A stretch of 64,000 nt of DNA from Deltaproteobacteria bacterium UBA2221 (GTDB lineage Bacteria > Desulfobacterota > Syntrophorhabdia > Syntrophorhabdales > WCHB1-27), in NCBI GenBank assembly GCA_002328485.1, contig DCUF01000082.1, positions 1-64,000 of the forward strand, given 5' to 3'. Below, piece after piece: positions 16,518 through 24,510 of this stretch. Both the position numbers and the translations under genes were made by a program. Under the pieces are notes generated by a model. It was given only the letters and a program-made list of their open reading frames with translations. It was not told where the DNA came from and ran no database searches. Within the stretch, counting starts at the first letter, position 1. Each line of letters begins with the position of its first letter.

Positions 16518-17858
16518 TCAGGATTGTCTGGCCTTGTAATCTTCGTAGCTGAAGGTTTTTACGGTCTCCAATCCCCCCGTTTCCTTCATGACTGCGATGT
16601 CCGGCAGGCCCATGCCGTTGAAGGTGGTGTTCTTGACGATGCTATAGAGGCCCATGTCAGTGAAAACAACCTTGTCTCCCCTCTGGAGGGGCCTATCGAA
16701 GGAATAGTCTCCCATGACGTCCCCTGCGAGGCAACTCGGGCCGGCAAGCCGGTAGCTGTATTTCTTCTCATCCGGTTGGCCTGAGCCCATGACGTACGGC
16801 CGGTAGGGCATGAGCAATACGTCGGGCATATGGGCTTCTGCGGATGCATCGAGTATGGCTATCAGCGTCTCGTTTTCAACGATGTCGAGAACCGAGGCGA
16901 TGAGGAACCCGGCATTGTAGACGCTCGCCTCACCCGGCTCCAGATACACCTGCAGACCATACTTGTTCTTGAAATTATTGATGACTTTCACGAGGCGCTC
17001 CACATCGTAATCGTCTCGCGTTATGTGATGACCGCCACCAAAATTGACCCACTTAAGTCCTTCAAGGTAGGGGCCATAGAGACCCTCGAATGAACCCAGC
17101 ACCCGTTCCAGCACGTCGGCATTCTGTTCGCACAGGGCATGAAAATGAAGGCCGTCAACGAGAGCACCGTATCTCTTGAACCCCTTAGAAAACGCAGAGA
17201 CGGTGATGCCCAGTCTGGAGCAGGGCGCACAGGGATCATATGCCTTTGTCGCAACCTCGGAATGGCCGGGGTTGACCCTCAGGCCTACCTGCACCCGGGC
17301 ATCCCTTACCATCTGCCCGTATTCCTCAAGCTGATGGAAAGAGTTGAATATGATCACATCGGAATACCCCAGAATGTGTCCAACCTCGTCTTCCTTATAT
17401 GCGGCCGCGAAGGCGTGCACCTCCTTTTTGAACTCCTCTCGGCCAAGCCTGGCCTCGTGAAGGCCGCTTGCGCACGTTCCATCCAGGTATCCGCTCATAA
17501 GCGGGAAGAGGGCAAAGGAAGCGAACGCCTTGAGGGCATGGAGAATCTTGCAGCCCGTTCGGTCCTTTACGTACCGCATCATCCCCATGTTTTCCCTGAT
17601 CAGCCTTTCATTGAGGAGGTAGACGGGCGTCCTTATGTGGTGGGCCGACATGGCCTCAACTCTGCAAAATTCTGAGTGAAAGATCTTGTGCTTCGACGCC
17701 TGGAGGAGACGGGTCAGAGAAAGTAATGCCTTGCTGTCAAGCCCATCGAGCACGTCTTTTCTCTGTTCATCCGTCAAGGATTGGTACGCAGTGGCCGTAT
17801 TCGAACCCCCCTTCGAAATCACTCGGATCGTATTCTTGACCTTTCCATCAGTAACCAT
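16518..17858 (-). CDS. nspC: Carboxynorspermidine/carboxyspermidine decarboxylase
   Basis: A PLP-dependent alanine-racemase-fold decarboxylase that turns carboxy(nor)spermidine into (nor)spermidine. Diagnostic stretches: RTPVYLLNERLIRENM, CKILHALKAFASF with the PLP lysine (Lys110 in this numbering), GLRVNPGHSEV, WVNFGGGHHITRDDYD and GPSCLAGDVMGDYSF. The family is about 375-380 residues and starts near the Met at 17651. The frame given here has 69 extra N-terminal residues (LTDEQRKDVLDGLDSK and so on) that look helical. The ATG at 17858 sits 9 bases after the upstream stop; the ATG at 17651 has a gagg only 2 bases away. The true start is therefore uncertain. Last gene of the polyamine operon. 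Confidence 0.9.
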   Translation of the reverse strand: MVTDGKVKNTIRVISKGGSNTATAYQSLTDEQRKDVLDGLDSKALLSLTRLLQASKHKIFHSEFCRVEAMSAHHIRTPVYLLNERLIRENMGMMRYVKDRTGCKILHALKAFASFALFPLMSGYLDGTCASGLHEARLGREEFKKEVHAFAAAYKEDEVGHILGYSDVIIFNSFHQLEEYGQMVRDARVQVGLRVNPGHSEVATKAYDPCAPCSRLGITVSAFSKGFKRYGALVDGLHFHALCEQNADVLERVLGSFEGLYGPYLEGLKWVNFGGGHHITRDDYDVERLVKVINNFKNKYGLQVYLEPGEASVYNAGFLIASVLDIVENETLIAILDASAEAHMPDVLLMPYRPYVMGSGQPDEKKYSYRLAGPSCLAGDVMGDYSFDRPLQRGDKVVFTDMGLYSIVKNTTFNGMGLPDIAVMKETGGLETVKTFSYEDYKARQS

Positions 17859-17867
17859 GCCCTGATT

Positions 17868-19106
17868 TCACACGGTTGCCGGGAGGGGTTCGTGGTCGAC
17901 GATGTGCCACGGGAGGCCGTACTGGTTGAGAGCCTCCATAAAAAGATCCGGATCGAGCTGCTCAAGATTGTAAACGCCCTCGCCCTGCCAGGCGCCCTTG
18001 AGCATCATCATTGCCCCTATCATGGCCGGGACGCCTGTCGTGTATGCGATTGCCTGGGTCCCGGTCTCGCGGAAAGCCTCTTCATGGTCGCATACATTAT
18101 AGATATACTTGGTGGTGCTCTTGCCTTCTTTGATCCCCGTCATGATGTTGCCGATGACCGTCTTGCCCGTATACCCTGTTCCCAGCGAGGTCGGTTCCGG
18201 CAAGAGTGCCTTAAGGAACTTTATGGGCACTACCTTACACCCCTCGTAATCTACCTCATCTATCCTTGTCATGCCCACGTTATTGAGCACTTTTAGGTGG
18301 GTGAGATAGTTTTCGGAAAAGGTCATCCAGAATCTTGCCCTCTTCAGCCCTCTTGTGTTGAGGGCGAGGGACTCCAATTCTTCGTGATAGAGCAGATAGC
18401 TTTCTTTCGGGCCCGCTACGGGATAGTCGAAGGTGAAGTGGATGCTGCCTTCCTCTATGATGGCAGGGGTTTCGATCCACTTCCCTTCTTGCCAATGCCG
18501 GACCACCTGTGTCACCTCGCGGATGTTGATCTCGGGGTTAAAATTGGTGGCAAAGGCATGACCGTGTGAGCCTGCATTGCAGTCCAGAACGTCAAGATAA
18601 TGGATCTCATCGAATAGATGTTTTTGAGCGTAGGCGGTGAACACGTTGGTAACCCCCGGGTCGAAACCCGAACCGAGAACTGCCATGATGCCCCTCTGCT
18701 TGAACTTTTCCTGGTACGCCCATTGCCAGCTATACTCAAAATGGGCCTCGTCCAACGGCTCATAGTTTGCCGTGTCGATGTAGTCGACCCCCGTTTCAAG
18801 ACAGGCGTCCATGATGTGGAGATCCTGATAGGGAAGGGCCAGATTGAGAATAAGGTCAGGCCTGAAGGTATTTATGAGATTGACGAGCTCGGGGGTGTTG
18901 TCGGCATCCACCTGGCCCGTCTGGATGTCTCTGCCGTATCGCAGACCAATGTCCCTCTTTATGGCCTCACATTTGGACAAGGTCCTGCTGGCTACCATTA
19001 TTTCCTTGAAGGTCTCAGGTGCTTGGGCGCACTTGTGGGCTGCCACGGTGGCCACCCCGCCTGCGCCAATGATCAATATTCTTCCGTTATTCTTTGCTTT
19101 CTCCAT
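17868..19106 (-). CDS. Carboxynorspermidine/carboxyspermidine dehydrogenase (saccharopine dehydrogenase family)
   Basis: A 412-residue enzyme condensing aspartate semialdehyde with a diamine (putrescine in this setting) using NAD(P)H. The N-terminal Rossmann motif IIGAGGVAT (residues 12-20) and the family stretches NLALPYQDL, DTANYEP, GSGFDPGVTNVF and CNAGSHGHAFATNFNPE distinguish this group from true saccharopine dehydrogenases. The gene directly downstream is the matching decarboxylase (9-nt gap). Together they make spermidine without S-adenosylmethionine, as known in Vibrio and gut bacteria. An aggaacctccATG-type context at 19106 supports the start. Confidence 0.92.
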   Translation of the reverse strand: MEKAKNNGRILIIGAGGVATVAAHKCAQAPETFKEIMVASRTLSKCEAIKRDIGLRYGRDIQTGQVDADNTPELVNLINTFRPDLILNLALPYQDLHIMDACLETGVDYIDTANYEPLDEAHFEYSWQWAYQEKFKQRGIMAVLGSGFDPGVTNVFTAYAQKHLFDEIHYLDVLDCNAGSHGHAFATNFNPEINIREVTQVVRHWQEGKWIETPAIIEEGSIHFTFDYPVAGPKESYLLYHEELESLALNTRGLKRARFWMTFSENYLTHLKVLNNVGMTRIDEVDYEGCKVVPIKFLKALLPEPTSLGTGYTGKTVIGNIMTGIKEGKSTTKYIYNVCDHEEAFRETGTQAIAYTTGVPAMIGAMMMLKGAWQGEGVYNLEQLDPDLFMEALNQYGLPWHIVDHEPLPATV

Positions 19107-19237
19107 GGAGGTTCCTCTTTAAGAAATATGACACTTTTGTCGTTCCCTATCTGCTCAGACCATAAGACTATTATGGAGCACGACAGGATCTTTGGCTGCT
19201 AGCACGACCGAGAGATCCTGCCGACGTCGTTTTGTGC

Positions 19238-20065
19238 TCACGAATCAAGGAGCATCAGGACCTCTCTTGCCACCTTCGCAGCGCAGATGGAGGAAACGAA
19301 AGTGGCGTCGTAGTCGGGGGCCAGCTCCACAATGTCCGCACCCACAATGTTTGCGCCTACCAAGACGGAAAAGAATTCCATTACGTCTTGAAACATCAAC
19401 CCTCCAGGTTCAGGGGTGGTAACGCCGGCAGCCAGAGACGGGTCAAAGACGTCTAGATCAAAGGTGAGATAGACGGGCATATCAGGGATAAGGCGATCCC
19501 GAAGCGAGGCCGGAGAGTACACGGCACGGAGTTCGTCGAATTCCTGTCTCGTGCCGGATCTTATCCCTATTTGATGGATTTCCGCCATCCCCAAATCCTT
19601 AACTCGCCTTATGGCGGTCGCGTGGGAGAGCTTTTGTCCCTCATATTCGTCCCTTAAATCACAGTGGGCATCGAAATGGATCAACTGGAGAACCGGAAAG
19701 GTTTTTTTCATACCTTTCAAGATGGGATACGTTATGAGGTGCTCTCCTCCCAATATCAGGGTCTTCTTCCCTTGTTCTGTCGCCTCCGATACGGCATCCT
19801 CGATGAGATTCAGTGCAAGGGATAGATCACCGGCAGGAATCTCGAGGTTGCCCGAATCATAGAAGGCGATGTCTTCCAGATCCTTCTTGAGATAGGGGCT
19901 GTAGGTTTCAAGCGTCCAGGAGGCCCTTCTGATGCTGTCGGGAGCAAATTTTGTCCCCCCTCTAAATGAAGAGGTGGCGTCCAGGGGACAACCGAGGATT
20001 GTTACCGCCGTGTTCCTCTCATCGGCCGTGGAACCTATAAATGTTGTATTGAATGACCCTTTCAT
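19238..20065 (-). CDS. speB: Agmatinase (ureohydrolase family)
   Basis: A 275-residue ureohydrolase that splits agmatine to putrescine and urea. The binuclear manganese ligands are present: GGEHLITYP (His), HFDAHCDLRDEY (Asp-His-Asp) and FDLDVFDPS (two Asp). LGCPLDATSSFRGGT at the N-terminus is typical of the agmatinase branch. Context (arginine decarboxylase before it, carboxyspermidine genes after) settles agmatine as the substrate. In-frame ATGs lie at 20095, 20080 and 20065. The last is chosen for its aagg at good spacing and because the extra residues (RFCHMKGCN) are not family-like. A 131-base gap separates it from the dehydrogenase gene. Confidence 0.92.
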   Translation of the reverse strand: MKGSFNTTFIGSTADERNTAVTILGCPLDATSSFRGGTKFAPDSIRRASWTLETYSPYLKKDLEDIAFYDSGNLEIPAGDLSLALNLIEDAVSEATEQGKKTLILGGEHLITYPILKGMKKTFPVLQLIHFDAHCDLRDEYEGQKLSHATAIRRVKDLGMAEIHQIGIRSGTRQEFDELRAVYSPASLRDRLIPDMPVYLTFDLDVFDPSLAAGVTTPEPGGLMFQDVMEFFSVLVGANIVGADIVELAPDYDATFVSSICAAKVAREVLMLLDS

Positions 20066-20122
20066 ATTACAGCCTTTCATATGACAGAAGCGCATCAGGA
20101 TAGGATCCGCTTAAATGGAGGC

Positions 20123-20596
20123 CTATTCCCAAAGGACTACCCCGGCGAAAACCGCACCTATAGTACCCACCTTATGTGAGGTTGAAATAGACAGTATCTC
20201 TTTTATTGCCCGGTTTCTGATCTCCATGCCTTTTTCCACCATCTTCTTGACCTGCCCCACCACAATGCCCTCTTCGGTTCGGGCAGCGTATTCCATAATC
20301 AGCCCTGCACGGTTTTCATCTTTGGGTATTCCTATGGCCACTGCTGCGGATAGCACCTCGCCAGAGACATCGCTCCACAGGGACGCGTAAGCGACGGGTA
20401 CGAGAGCGCCCTGGGGCATGGGAACTGGTGGCGCAACAATCTCCTTGCAGCCCGGCGGAAGAATGCTGCTCATCTTAACCAGATTGGTATCGCCGACGCC
20501 TGACGCCAAGAGGGCGCCGTCAAAAGCGTTCAACAGCGAAAATCCTTCGGCCGAACCGCTCGCAAGAAAGAACCTTGTCGGTGTTTTGATAACCAT
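20123..20596 (-). CDS. pdaD: Pyruvoyl-dependent arginine decarboxylase
   Basis: A 157-residue proenzyme that cleaves itself between two serines to make a pyruvoyl cofactor, then converts arginine to agmatine. The cleavage site is in LVKMSSILPPG: Ser43-Ser44, with the new pyruvoyl group on Ser44. Other family stretches are RFFLASGSAEG, FDGALLASGVGDTNLV and the glutamate-containing AARTEEGIVVG. The ATG at 20596 has a good RBS (gggaggtgg). An ATG at 20653 would add 19 unrelated residues. First enzyme of the polyamine operon, 130 bases after the XRE-cupin regulator gene. Confidence 0.93.
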   Translation of the reverse strand: MVIKTPTRFFLASGSAEGFSLLNAFDGALLASGVGDTNLVKMSSILPPGCKEIVAPPVPMPQGALVPVAYASLWSDVSGEVLSAAVAIGIPKDENRAGLIMEYAARTEEGIVVGQVKKMVEKGMEIRNRAIKEILSISTSHKVGTIGAVFAGVVLWE

Positions 20597-20726
20597 TTGG
20601 ACCACCTCCCAAACTGGAAAATCCGCCTTCCTGTCTGTTTCTCGGTTCCCCAAAAAGATTGACCTTGGTCTACGCTCGTGGTTACACCCTTGTTTTGAGT
20701 CTGTCTCCCCACAACCACCACGGGGA

Positions 20727-21278
20727 CTAAAAATTCGGAGGAGAGGACACCCACAAAATCAATGCCCTCGTCTTTCCCTTGTTAGCGATGTAATGGCCCT
20801 TGGAAGCCCTAAAATAGAAGCAGTCGCCTTTTCTGAGCTTATAACTCTTTCCTCCAAGGGAAAGCTCTATGCCCCCGGCCACCACAAACCCAAACTCTTC
20901 CCCCTCGTGAGGTGACTCTTCCTCTGTGTTCTGCCCCCCGTCAAGGACCAGGAGGGCGGGATCCATCATACGATTCTGTGCCGCAGGCACGAGTATCTGA
21001 AAGCCCGCAACATGCTCACGCTCCAGCTCGACCCTGTCGTTTGGCCTAAAGACGATCTTCTCGTCAAAAGCCTCATCGAAAAAAGTGGAGGCCTTCTGGT
21101 CGAGGGCGTCCAGTATACCAATCAGGCTTTCAACGGAAAGGGAGGTGAGATTCCGCTCAACTTGCGAGATGAAACCCTTTGTAAGGCTGGCCCTGGACGC
21201 AAGTTCTTCCTGAGTCAGAGACTTTGCTTGTCTCAGCATCCTGATGCGGTCCCCTATGCTCGATCCATTGATTTTCAT
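20727..21278 (-). CDS. XRE-cupin transcriptional regulator (PuuR-like)
   Basis: A 183-residue regulator: an N-terminal XRE helix-turn-helix (about 8-62, IRMLRQAKSLTQEELASRA, KGFISQVERNLTSLSVESL) and a C-terminal cupin (about 112-180, ESPHEGEEFGFVVAGG, YKLRKGDCFYFRA). This is the layout of PuuR and relatives, which sense polyamines or related small molecules. It heads the polyamine operon and is divergent from a TPP enzyme. Its promoter region holds two similar palindromes, one over the -10, which suggests autoregulation and control of the polyamine genes. The ligand is inferred, not shown. Confidence 0.88.
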   Translation of the reverse strand: MKINGSSIGDRIRMLRQAKSLTQEELASRASLTKGFISQVERNLTSLSVESLIGILDALDQKASTFFDEAFDEKIVFRPNDRVELEREHVAGFQILVPAAQNRMMDPALLVLDGGQNTEEESPHEGEEFGFVVAGGIELSLGGKSYKLRKGDCFYFRASKGHYIANKGKTRALILWVSSPPNF

Positions 21279-21303
21279 TCACTAACAGTAAACAACTACA
21301 AAA

Positions 21304-21321
21304 AGTTTATTTAATTAAACT
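21304..21321. promoter_or_regulatory. Palindromic operator candidate 1
   Basis: AGTTTATTTAATTAAACT has perfect 6-base arms around a 6-base centre, in the divergent promoter region of the XRE-cupin gene. It overlaps the proposed -10 of that gene and shares GTTT(T)ATTTAA with candidate 2. Confidence 0.5.
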
Positions 21322-21345
21322 AATCTATCCGGCTTGTCGTGTCAA
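21317..21345 (-). promoter_or_regulatory. Candidate promoter of the XRE-cupin/polyamine operon
   Basis: Reading leftward, a perfect TTGACA -35 (complement of 21340-21345), a 17-base spacer and a weak TAGTTT -10 (complement of 21317-21322). It is flanked by the two palindromes, one over the -10 and one just upstream of the -35. Confidence 0.45.
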
Positions 21346-21347
21346 GT

Positions 21348-21365
21348 AAAGTTTTATTTAACTTT
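21348..21365. promoter_or_regulatory. Palindromic operator candidate 2
   Basis: AAAGTTTTATTTAACTTT has 6-base arms around a 6-base centre. It lies 26 bases from candidate 1, between the regulator promoter and the TPP enzyme gene, so one protein could govern both directions. Confidence 0.45.
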
Positions 21366-21402
21366 TAGATGCACTATGTTAAAGTCAACTCGAAGCGGCA
21401 AA

Positions 21403-22992
21403 ATGCTTGGAAAAGAAGCAATTATAGAGTTTTTTAGGCAGAAGAAGATAGCCCATATCTTTCATCTACCGGGGATACACACGCTTCCATTGAACCAAGG
21501 CCTAGAAAGAAGCGGTATCACTGTTTTTCTCGGCAGGCATGAGTCAAATTGCGCCTTCATGGCTGATGGATACGCGCGGGTTTCAGGAAGGATCGGGGTC
21601 GTTGTGGTGACACCCGGTCCGGGTTTGGGCAATGTGGTTGCCCCCTGTATGGAGGCGTACGGAGATGGTGTGCCCCTTCTCATCCTGCACATCGATTCAG
21701 ATCCGAGAAGGTGGGGGAGGGGTGTACTCCATGAGATTGTGGATTCGGAATCGATTTTCACACCTTTCACGAAGGCTACGCTCTCGGTGAGAAGAGCCGG
21801 TGATTTGCCGCCTCTTCTGGAGAAGGCCTACACCACAGCAACCACGGAAAGGTGTGGGCCTGTCGTGATCTCTGTCCCTCATACCCTTCTTGAAAAGCAG
21901 ATACCCGTGAATTTGCCTGAAATTGTCGCCGGAGAAACGCTGCCTGAAGTTCCGATTCATGACTCCTCAGGGTTGAAAAAGGCGTTGCAGGGGAAGAGCC
22001 GACCGGTTATTATCGGCGGGCGGGCATTGCTGAGATCGGGATTGTCGCGACAGATTGAGAGTCTTTGTGGAGAAGCGTCTATTCCCCTCCTCACGACGAC
22101 GTCGGGGAAGGGCCTGGTCTCTGAAGACCTGCCGTTTGTATTTGGCAATGTCATGGCCCCTGGAATCTCCAGGTCGATTCTGTCCCGAGCGGACGTGGTG
22201 ATCGCCATGGGAACGAGGCTCAGAGAAACGGATATCAAAACGCGAGGGGTGAAGATCGAGAGCCTCATACACATTGATGTCGATGATGGATGGATGGGCA
22301 GAAACCATCCCACTGATCTGAAGATAGCATGCCCTGATTTGTCTTCGGTAATCGAGGATTTGGCCCAGATTTTCAAGAACAGAAAGTCCGAGTGGTCCCT
22401 GGAGGCGCTCAAGGTCGAGCAGGCAAAGGAGCACGAGGATTTTCGAACGTCTCCCGGATACATCATCACGACCCTTCTCCGTTCCGTCATACCTGCAGGC
22501 GCTACCACGGTATGGGATCTGACCCTCATCTCATACTGGGCGGAGTATTATTTCCCGGTGTGCAGAGGGGAATCCTTTGTCACGCCACGGGGCTCATCCC
22601 CCACCTTTTACGCTGTACCGGCCGCGATCGGGGCAACGATAGCGAGACCCGACCAGCCATGTCTGTGCGTCACGGGGGACGGTTCATGCCTCCCCGGTCT
22701 TTCGGAGTTGGCCACGGTGAAAAAATGCAATATCCCCGTCGTCTTCCTTGTGTACAACAATAACAGCTACGGGGTGCTGGACGAGTACATGGCCAAACGC
22801 TGCGGTTTGGAAGGCGTCATGAACCTCTCCAACCCCGATTTTGTGAAACTGGCTCAAGCCTTCAATATAAAGGCCCTGCGGACACAAACGATTGATGAAC
22901 TCAGAAGAGTGCTTCGGGAAGAGATAACCTGGCAGGAGCCATTTGTCATCGAATTCGATTTTCCCATTCTTCCTCCGCCCTGGCGGATATGA
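21403..22992 (+). CDS. Thiamine pyrophosphate-dependent enzyme (acetolactate synthase-like)
   Basis: A 529-residue member of the acetolactate synthase/benzoylformate decarboxylase superfamily. The cofactor-activating glutamate is Glu47 in GRHESNCAFMADGYARVSG. A central domain follows (VVIAMGTRLRETD), then the C-terminal TPP-binding motif GDGSCLPGLSELATVKKCN ending in YNNNSYG. The ATG at 21403 fits the family start; an ATG at 21376 is possible. The gene faces away from the polyamine regulator and may share its operators. True acetolactate synthase would need a regulatory subunit, which is absent, so it could be another 2-oxoacid decarboxylase or synthase. Exact reaction unknown. Confidence 0.85.
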   Translation: MLGKEAIIEFFRQKKIAHIFHLPGIHTLPLNQGLERSGITVFLGRHESNCAFMADGYARVSGRIGVVVVTPGPGLGNVVAPCMEAYGDGVPLLILHIDSDPRRWGRGVLHEIVDSESIFTPFTKATLSVRRAGDLPPLLEKAYTTATTERCGPVVISVPHTLLEKQIPVNLPEIVAGETLPEVPIHDSSGLKKALQGKSRPVIIGGRALLRSGLSRQIESLCGEASIPLLTTTSGKGLVSEDLPFVFGNVMAPGISRSILSRADVVIAMGTRLRETDIKTRGVKIESLIHIDVDDGWMGRNHPTDLKIACPDLSSVIEDLAQIFKNRKSEWSLEALKVEQAKEHEDFRTSPGYIITTLLRSVIPAGATTVWDLTLISYWAEYYFPVCRGESFVTPRGSSPTFYAVPAAIGATIARPDQPCLCVTGDGSCLPGLSELATVKKCNIPVVFLVYNNNSYGVLDEYMAKRCGLEGVMNLSNPDFVKLAQAFNIKALRTQTIDELRRVLREEITWQEPFVIEFDFPILPPPWRI

Positions 22993-23265
22993 TTAGGGCC
23001 AAAGGCGCAAAATAGAGCAATAGAGAAATGGGAATAATGACTGCGATAAGTAAGGAGCGAGGAGATGGCCGCAAAGGTGTGAGATAGCGAAGCAGTTAAA
23101 TGGCGAAATGGGATAAGCAAGACCCCGAGTAGTTTTTGGACAATCTACCATTTTTTCAATTTTCCCATTTGTGTCTCCGTCGTTCTGGAGGGGGCGACCG
23201 GGTAGCCGCCTTGCCGGTGCCCGAATAATTGCAAAGAACCACGCGAATCGGATAAAATAACCGCA
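22993..23265. repeat. Gene-free gap with A/G-rich degenerate repeat words
   Basis: Carries repeated words such as aaatggga, gagatagcgaa and, near 23150-23170, tttcaattttcccat followed by a ggagggggcgac block. These resemble words in the gap at 16277-16460. No open frame with family similarity was seen. Confidence 0.3.
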
Positions 23266-24042
23266 ATGTATGACGTTTTAGAATTCGCTGTCCAACTTGC
23301 CCTTGAGTCGGGAAAGATCCAAAAAAGATATTTTCGCGGCAATTTCACGGTGCGGTACAAGGGCGAGATCAACCTCGTTACCGATGTGGACCTCGCCTGT
23401 CAGGATCGCATCATCAGCCTGATCAAGGAGAACTTTCCTGAGGACGAGATCATAGCCGAGGAAAAGCAGAACACGTTCCACCCTGTCAAGAGCCGGTGGA
23501 TAATCGACCCTATAGACGGAACGACAAACTATGCCCACGGCTACCCCTTCTTTTGCACCTCCATTGCATACGAGGCCAATGGCGAGATCGTTGCAGGCGT
23601 TGTTTACAACCCCATTTTTGATGAGCTCTTCTTTGCAAAAAAGGGCGGAGGGTCCTATCTGAACGGCGAGGCCTTGCGGGTATCGGAGACAGCAGTCCTG
23701 AAACAGGCCTTGCTCAGCACCGGTTTCCCCTATGACCTGGATTCGAGCCCGGACAACAACCTGAGCAATTGGAGTCGCTTTTTATTTGGTGCGCAAGCAC
23801 TCAGAAGGGATGGCTCGGCCGCTCTGAACCTCGCGTACGTGGCGGCAGGCCGCTTCGATGGCTTCTGGGAGATCAAGCTTCATCCCTGGGATATAGCGGC
23901 CGGTTGTCTCATGGTGGCGGAAGCCGGTGGATTGGTGACCGCCTTGAATGGGGGGGATTTCGACCTCTACAGAGGCGATCTGTGTGCATCCAACGGCATC
24001 ATTCATGGGGAGATGATAAGGATCTTGAAGGGGGAGTCGTGA
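23266..24042 (+). CDS. suhB: Inositol monophosphatase family protein
   Basis: A 258-residue Mg-dependent phosphatase of the IMPase/SuhB family. Metal-binding motifs: Glu in IIAEEKQ (about residue 65), WIIDPIDGTTNYAHG (about 83-97) and HPWDIAAGCLMVAEAGG near residue 207. It removes phosphate from inositol-1-phosphate or similar sugar phosphates; some members assist ribosomal RNA antitermination. It overlaps the next gene by 4 nt (GTGA), forming an operon with a V4R protein and a histidine kinase. Substrate not assignable. Confidence 0.92.
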   Translation: MYDVLEFAVQLALESGKIQKRYFRGNFTVRYKGEINLVTDVDLACQDRIISLIKENFPEDEIIAEEKQNTFHPVKSRWIIDPIDGTTNYAHGYPFFCTSIAYEANGEIVAGVVYNPIFDELFFAKKGGGSYLNGEALRVSETAVLKQALLSTGFPYDLDSSPDNNLSNWSRFLFGAQALRRDGSAALNLAYVAAGRFDGFWEIKLHPWDIAAGCLMVAEAGGLVTALNGGDFDLYRGDLCASNGIIHGEMIRILKGES

Positions 24043-24488
24043 AGGAATATTCCTACGATGACATAAGGTCTTCCATCCGGCCAACCCTTGGTGATAGCGT
24101 TCCCCTGTCCCTGTTTCGCATCCTCAGAATCATCGGAATGAGGGATCTCCTGGGTGAAAGCGCAGGCCCGACCCTCTACATGATGGGAAAATCCGTCGGG
24201 AACATGCTTGCCCCCAAGACCATGGATGAATTCCAGACCACCATAAAGGAACTGAGAATAGGTATCCCTGAGATCGAGGCTGCCACGGAGGATCGACTCC
24301 TTGTCAATCTTCGTGAATGCATAACCTGTGCAGGGTTTTCCAATACGGGGGAGATGTTCTGCGATATGGAGAGTGGAATTATCGCAGGCCTCCTCGAAAA
24401 GGTCTTCAACAAAAAGGCCAGGTCGACGCAAACAAAAAGCTGGTCTGTGGGCTATAATTACTGTCAGTTCGACGTTGTGCTCTATTGA
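24039..24488 (+). CDS. V4R (4-vinyl reductase) domain protein
   Basis: A 149-residue stand-alone V4R domain. The cysteine-rich core RECITCAGFSNTGEMFCDMESG (about 96-117) matches the family, which binds small molecules, hydrocarbons or metals and is often found fused to sensor or regulatory domains. The GTG at 24039 overlaps the stop of the phosphatase gene and has gggggag 4-5 bases upstream. The histidine kinase gene starts 22 bases after its stop, so the V4R protein may act as a soluble sensor for that kinase; this is inference from context. Confidence 0.85.
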   Translation: MKEYSYDDIRSSIRPTLGDSVPLSLFRILRIIGMRDLLGESAGPTLYMMGKSVGNMLAPKTMDEFQTTIKELRIGIPEIEAATEDRLLVNLRECITCAGFSNTGEMFCDMESGIIAGLLEKVFNKKARSTQTKSWSVGYNYCQFDVVLY

Positions 24489-24510
24489 TTCCCTGTTTGG
24501 TCCCGTTACC

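Noticed and set aside
17868..19106. Saccharopine dehydrogenase (lysine metabolism)
   Set aside because: Motifs and the adjacent decarboxylase, agmatinase and arginine decarboxylase genes fit the carboxyspermidine branch.
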